Source: Merdiplasma sp045118075 (lineage in GTDB: Bacteria; Bacillota; Clostridia; Lachnospirales; Lachnospiraceae). From it: a stretch of DNA of 64,000 nt. The position numbers and the translations under genes were made by a program. Each line of letters begins with the position of its first letter. Position 1 is the first letter of the stretch. A model generated the notes under the pieces. That model saw only the letters and a program-made list of their open reading frames with translations, ran no database searches and was not told where the DNA came from. Positions 62,401 to 64,000 of the stretch are shown here, in pieces. The stretch is from the NCBI GenBank assembly GCA_045118075.1, contig JBGUOI010000202.1, forward strand, positions 1 to 64,000. The letters run 5' to 3'.

Positions 62401-63843
62401 TTAGAAGCGTATGATCTCGTCCGAAATGTCCTCCATGTATTCATCCCGGGCCCGAAGTACGATGACGGCCGTGCCGGAGCTGGCAAAACGCAGGATATAG
62501 GACCGGACCATGGAGACGCCGTACAGGTCGCAGCGCTCGAACGGATCCATCATGACCAGCACCTTCGGATTATACAAAAGCCACCGCTCCATCATCACGG
62601 CAATGCGGTCGTTTACATCCCTCCGCGCCATCAGGCCGTTCTGCTCTTCGGGAAGCGTCGGCGACGCATCCACGGCGTTGATGAGGCTGCCGGCCTCCAG
62701 CAGGTAATCGGCCCCCGAGATCTTCCCAAGGGACGGCAAAATCAGATTTTCCGAGACACTCATGTTCCCGAACAGTTCGTCGCGGCTTCCCAGTTTCATA
62801 ACGGACACTACCTTCTCGCGCACAAACTGCTCATATTCTCCTCTCCCGAGGCGGCGCTCGCCGATCACGCAGTAGACATCTTCATCCGGGTCCCGCCCGG
62901 AGATATTATTGAACAGGCGGGTGCGCTTTTCTTCATTGATCACCAGCAAAGTCGTAATGGTGCCCGGGGAAAAATTCAGATCGACCGTCTTGGCTTCTCC
63001 CGAATCGGACAGCACGCCGATCCCTCTTACGCGATAAGCCGGCTGCCGGTACTCATCCCCGGGGGCCGTCTCATTCTGCCCGCGGATATATTCCTCGAGG
63101 CTTTTTTGCGCATCGCTCTTTGTCCCCAGCAGGTAGCGTTCCATCTCAGCGCGGCCGGTCAGCGCCGAGGCGCGGCATTTGCGGATGATGCGCCCGTCGC
63201 GGAAAAAGACCAGCTGGTCGCAGAGCAGCCGGATGACTTCGTTTGAATGGGAATTGACGATCACGGTGAAATGATACTTTCCGGCCGCCTCGCGCATACG
63301 CTCTGCAAAGGAATGCTGTTCCCGGGCTGTCAGGTCCTCAAGATCATCCTCGATGACCAGCACACCTGCGCCTTTAAGGCAGGTCTTGGCCAGGTCCGCC
63401 ATCCGCTTTTCGTATGCAGACAGGTTCTGGAGCGGGGTTTCCGCCTGGAGATCCGGGCAGATCTTATCCAGCAGTTCCTGCACTTCCCTGTGCATTTTGC
63501 GCCGGTTTCTTCCCATCAGGAGCCATCCCGCCTGTACGAGTGCGATATACTCGGCCACGGTCCAGTCCCTGACCCGGAAGTTGTCCGGATGCATCCGGCA
63601 GACCATCTCCGTAAGCTTTCTCGCGCTGCGGATCCTCTCCCCGCGGATGGTCAGCTTCATCTCCTCAAAGTCGGGTGTTTCCCGTCCCGTCAGGAGCCGC
63701 ACCAGGTGATCTTTTCCCGATGAAGACAATCCTAAAAAGCCGGTGCACTCCCCCTCTGAAAGGATCAGGCTGATCCTCCGGAGGCGCATCCCGGACTGGT
63801 CGGTCCCTGTATAATCATTGATGCGGAGGGCTTCTTTTCTCAT
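62401..63843 (-). CDS. Degenerate tandem ABC-ATPase-like protein (RbsA-related)
   Basis: 480 residues laid out like an RbsA-type double ABC protein but with damaged nucleotide sites. The first half has GLSSSGKD (38-45) where GxxGxGKS/T is expected, a signature region LSAYEKRMADLA instead of LSGGQ, and VLVIEDD (161-167) for Walker B. The second half lacks any P-loop (LLVINEEKRTRLFNNIS, 299-315) but keeps a Walker B-like VLVMMDPFERCDL (428-440). ATP hydrolysis looks doubtful. It follows the histidine kinase gene with only 6 nt between stop and start, and precedes the CUT2 operon promoter. I infer a regulatory adaptor between the transporter and the kinase; a plain pseudotransporter ATPase is the alternative. 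Confidence 0.75.
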   Translation of the reverse strand: MRKEALRINDYTGTDQSGMRLRRISLILSEGECTGFLGLSSSGKDHLVRLLTGRETPDFEEMKLTIRGERIRSARKLTEMVCRMHPDNFRVRDWTVAEYIALVQAGWLLMGRNRRKMHREVQELLDKICPDLQAETPLQNLSAYEKRMADLAKTCLKGAGVLVIEDDLEDLTAREQHSFAERMREAAGKYHFTVIVNSHSNEVIRLLCDQLVFFRDGRIIRKCRASALTGRAEMERYLLGTKSDAQKSLEEYIRGQNETAPGDEYRQPAYRVRGIGVLSDSGEAKTVDLNFSPGTITTLLVINEEKRTRLFNNISGRDPDEDVYCVIGERRLGRGEYEQFVREKVVSVMKLGSRDELFGNMSVSENLILPSLGKISGADYLLEAGSLINAVDASPTLPEEQNGLMARRDVNDRIAVMMERWLLYNPKVLVMMDPFERCDLYGVSMVRSYILRFASSGTAVIVLRARDEYMEDISDEIIRF

Positions 63844-63849
63844 CGCTTC

Positions 63850-64000
63850 CTACTCGTCTTCGCTGCGCTTGTGGTCAGCCGGGATCATGATCTCGACATC
63901 CGTTCCCTGGCCGAGCGTACTGTAGACGTTCACTCCGTACTCGTCCCCGAACAGCAGCTGGATACGCCGGTTTATGTTGGGCAGCGCGATTCCCGTCCGG
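63850..64000 (-). CDS. Sensor histidine kinase, C-terminal end (LytS/YesM type, partial)
   Basis: The last 49 codons of a gene cut by the window edge. The piece reads TGIALPNINRRIQLLFGDEYG, then YSTLGQGTDVEIMIPA, which is the G2-box end of a HATPase domain as found in LytS/YesM-type kinases that pair with AraC-type (YesN) response regulators. The rest, including the sensor part and phospho-acceptor histidine, lies outside. Its stop codon is 6 nt before the degenerate ABC protein gene, so the two are co-transcribed and the kinase probably controls the CUT2 operon. Confidence 0.85.
   Translation of the reverse strand, partial: RTGIALPNINRRIQLLFGDEYGVNVYSTLGQGTDVEIMIPADHKRSEDE

Overview
The window reads as chromosomal DNA of an anaerobic Gram-positive bacterium, most likely class Clostridia and plausibly a Lachnospiraceae-type gut organism. 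The reasons are strong AGGAGG ribosome sites, an LCP-family protein, a one-piece tyrosine autokinase, CUT1, CUT2 and tripartite tricarboxylate (TctCBA) uptake systems, and a LytS/YesM-type histidine kinase. This is inference; there is no rRNA marker. Almost every gene lies on the minus strand, so transcription runs right to left. No tRNA, rRNA, transposase or CRISPR array was seen.

Positions 1-373 hold an 83-bp tandem repeat that runs off the left edge. It sits directly behind a biotin-dependent carboxyltransferase gene (374-1924).

From about 40.3 kb leftward to 2.0 kb lies one very long, tightly packed surface-polysaccharide locus. It opens with three secreted proteins of one family built from a 32-residue YD-like repeat (242, 2098 and 1966 residues). 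A peptidoglycan-binding lipoprotein, a tyrosine autokinase and an LCP-like protein sit among or behind them. Next come a membrane 4,6-dehydratase, an aminotransferase, a glycosyltransferase and a phosphoglycosyl transferase fused to a PLP-enzyme domain. A small acyl-synthesis module follows (two KAS III enzymes, an SDR reductase, an acyl carrier protein). The locus ends with glycosyltransferases, a Wzy-like polymerase, a Wzx-like flippase, four polysaccharide pyruvyl transferases and two FrhB-like iron-sulfur flavoproteins. The layout is a Wzx/Wzy pathway. My reading is that it makes a glycan with a 4-amino-6-deoxy sugar, a hydroxyacyl-type decoration and ketal or related substituents.

Positions 40.7-47.4 kb hold a CUT1 sugar ABC transporter with a GH3 glycosidase and a divergent AraC regulator. 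Positions 47.6-53.8 kb hold a TctCBA importer with a 2-hydroxyacid dehydrogenase, a TIM-barrel isomerase/epimerase and an unrecognised propeller-like protein. Positions 54.6-63.8 kb hold a GntR/FCD regulator, an RpiB/LacAB isomerase, a Gfo/Idh/MocA oxidoreductase, a DhaK-DhaL type kinase, an RbsBAC-type importer, a degenerate ABC ATPase-like protein and the tail of a histidine kinase. This last set suggests uptake, phosphorylation and isomerisation of a short sugar, possibly a tetrose. Shared TTGTATRCAA-like palindromes link the GntR gene to the TctCBA operon.

Between those two operons, 54059-54565 is a non-coding stretch packed with four hairpins, two of them almost 190 and 180 nt long. All three solute-binding-protein genes in the window are followed by a strong hairpin before the next transporter gene.
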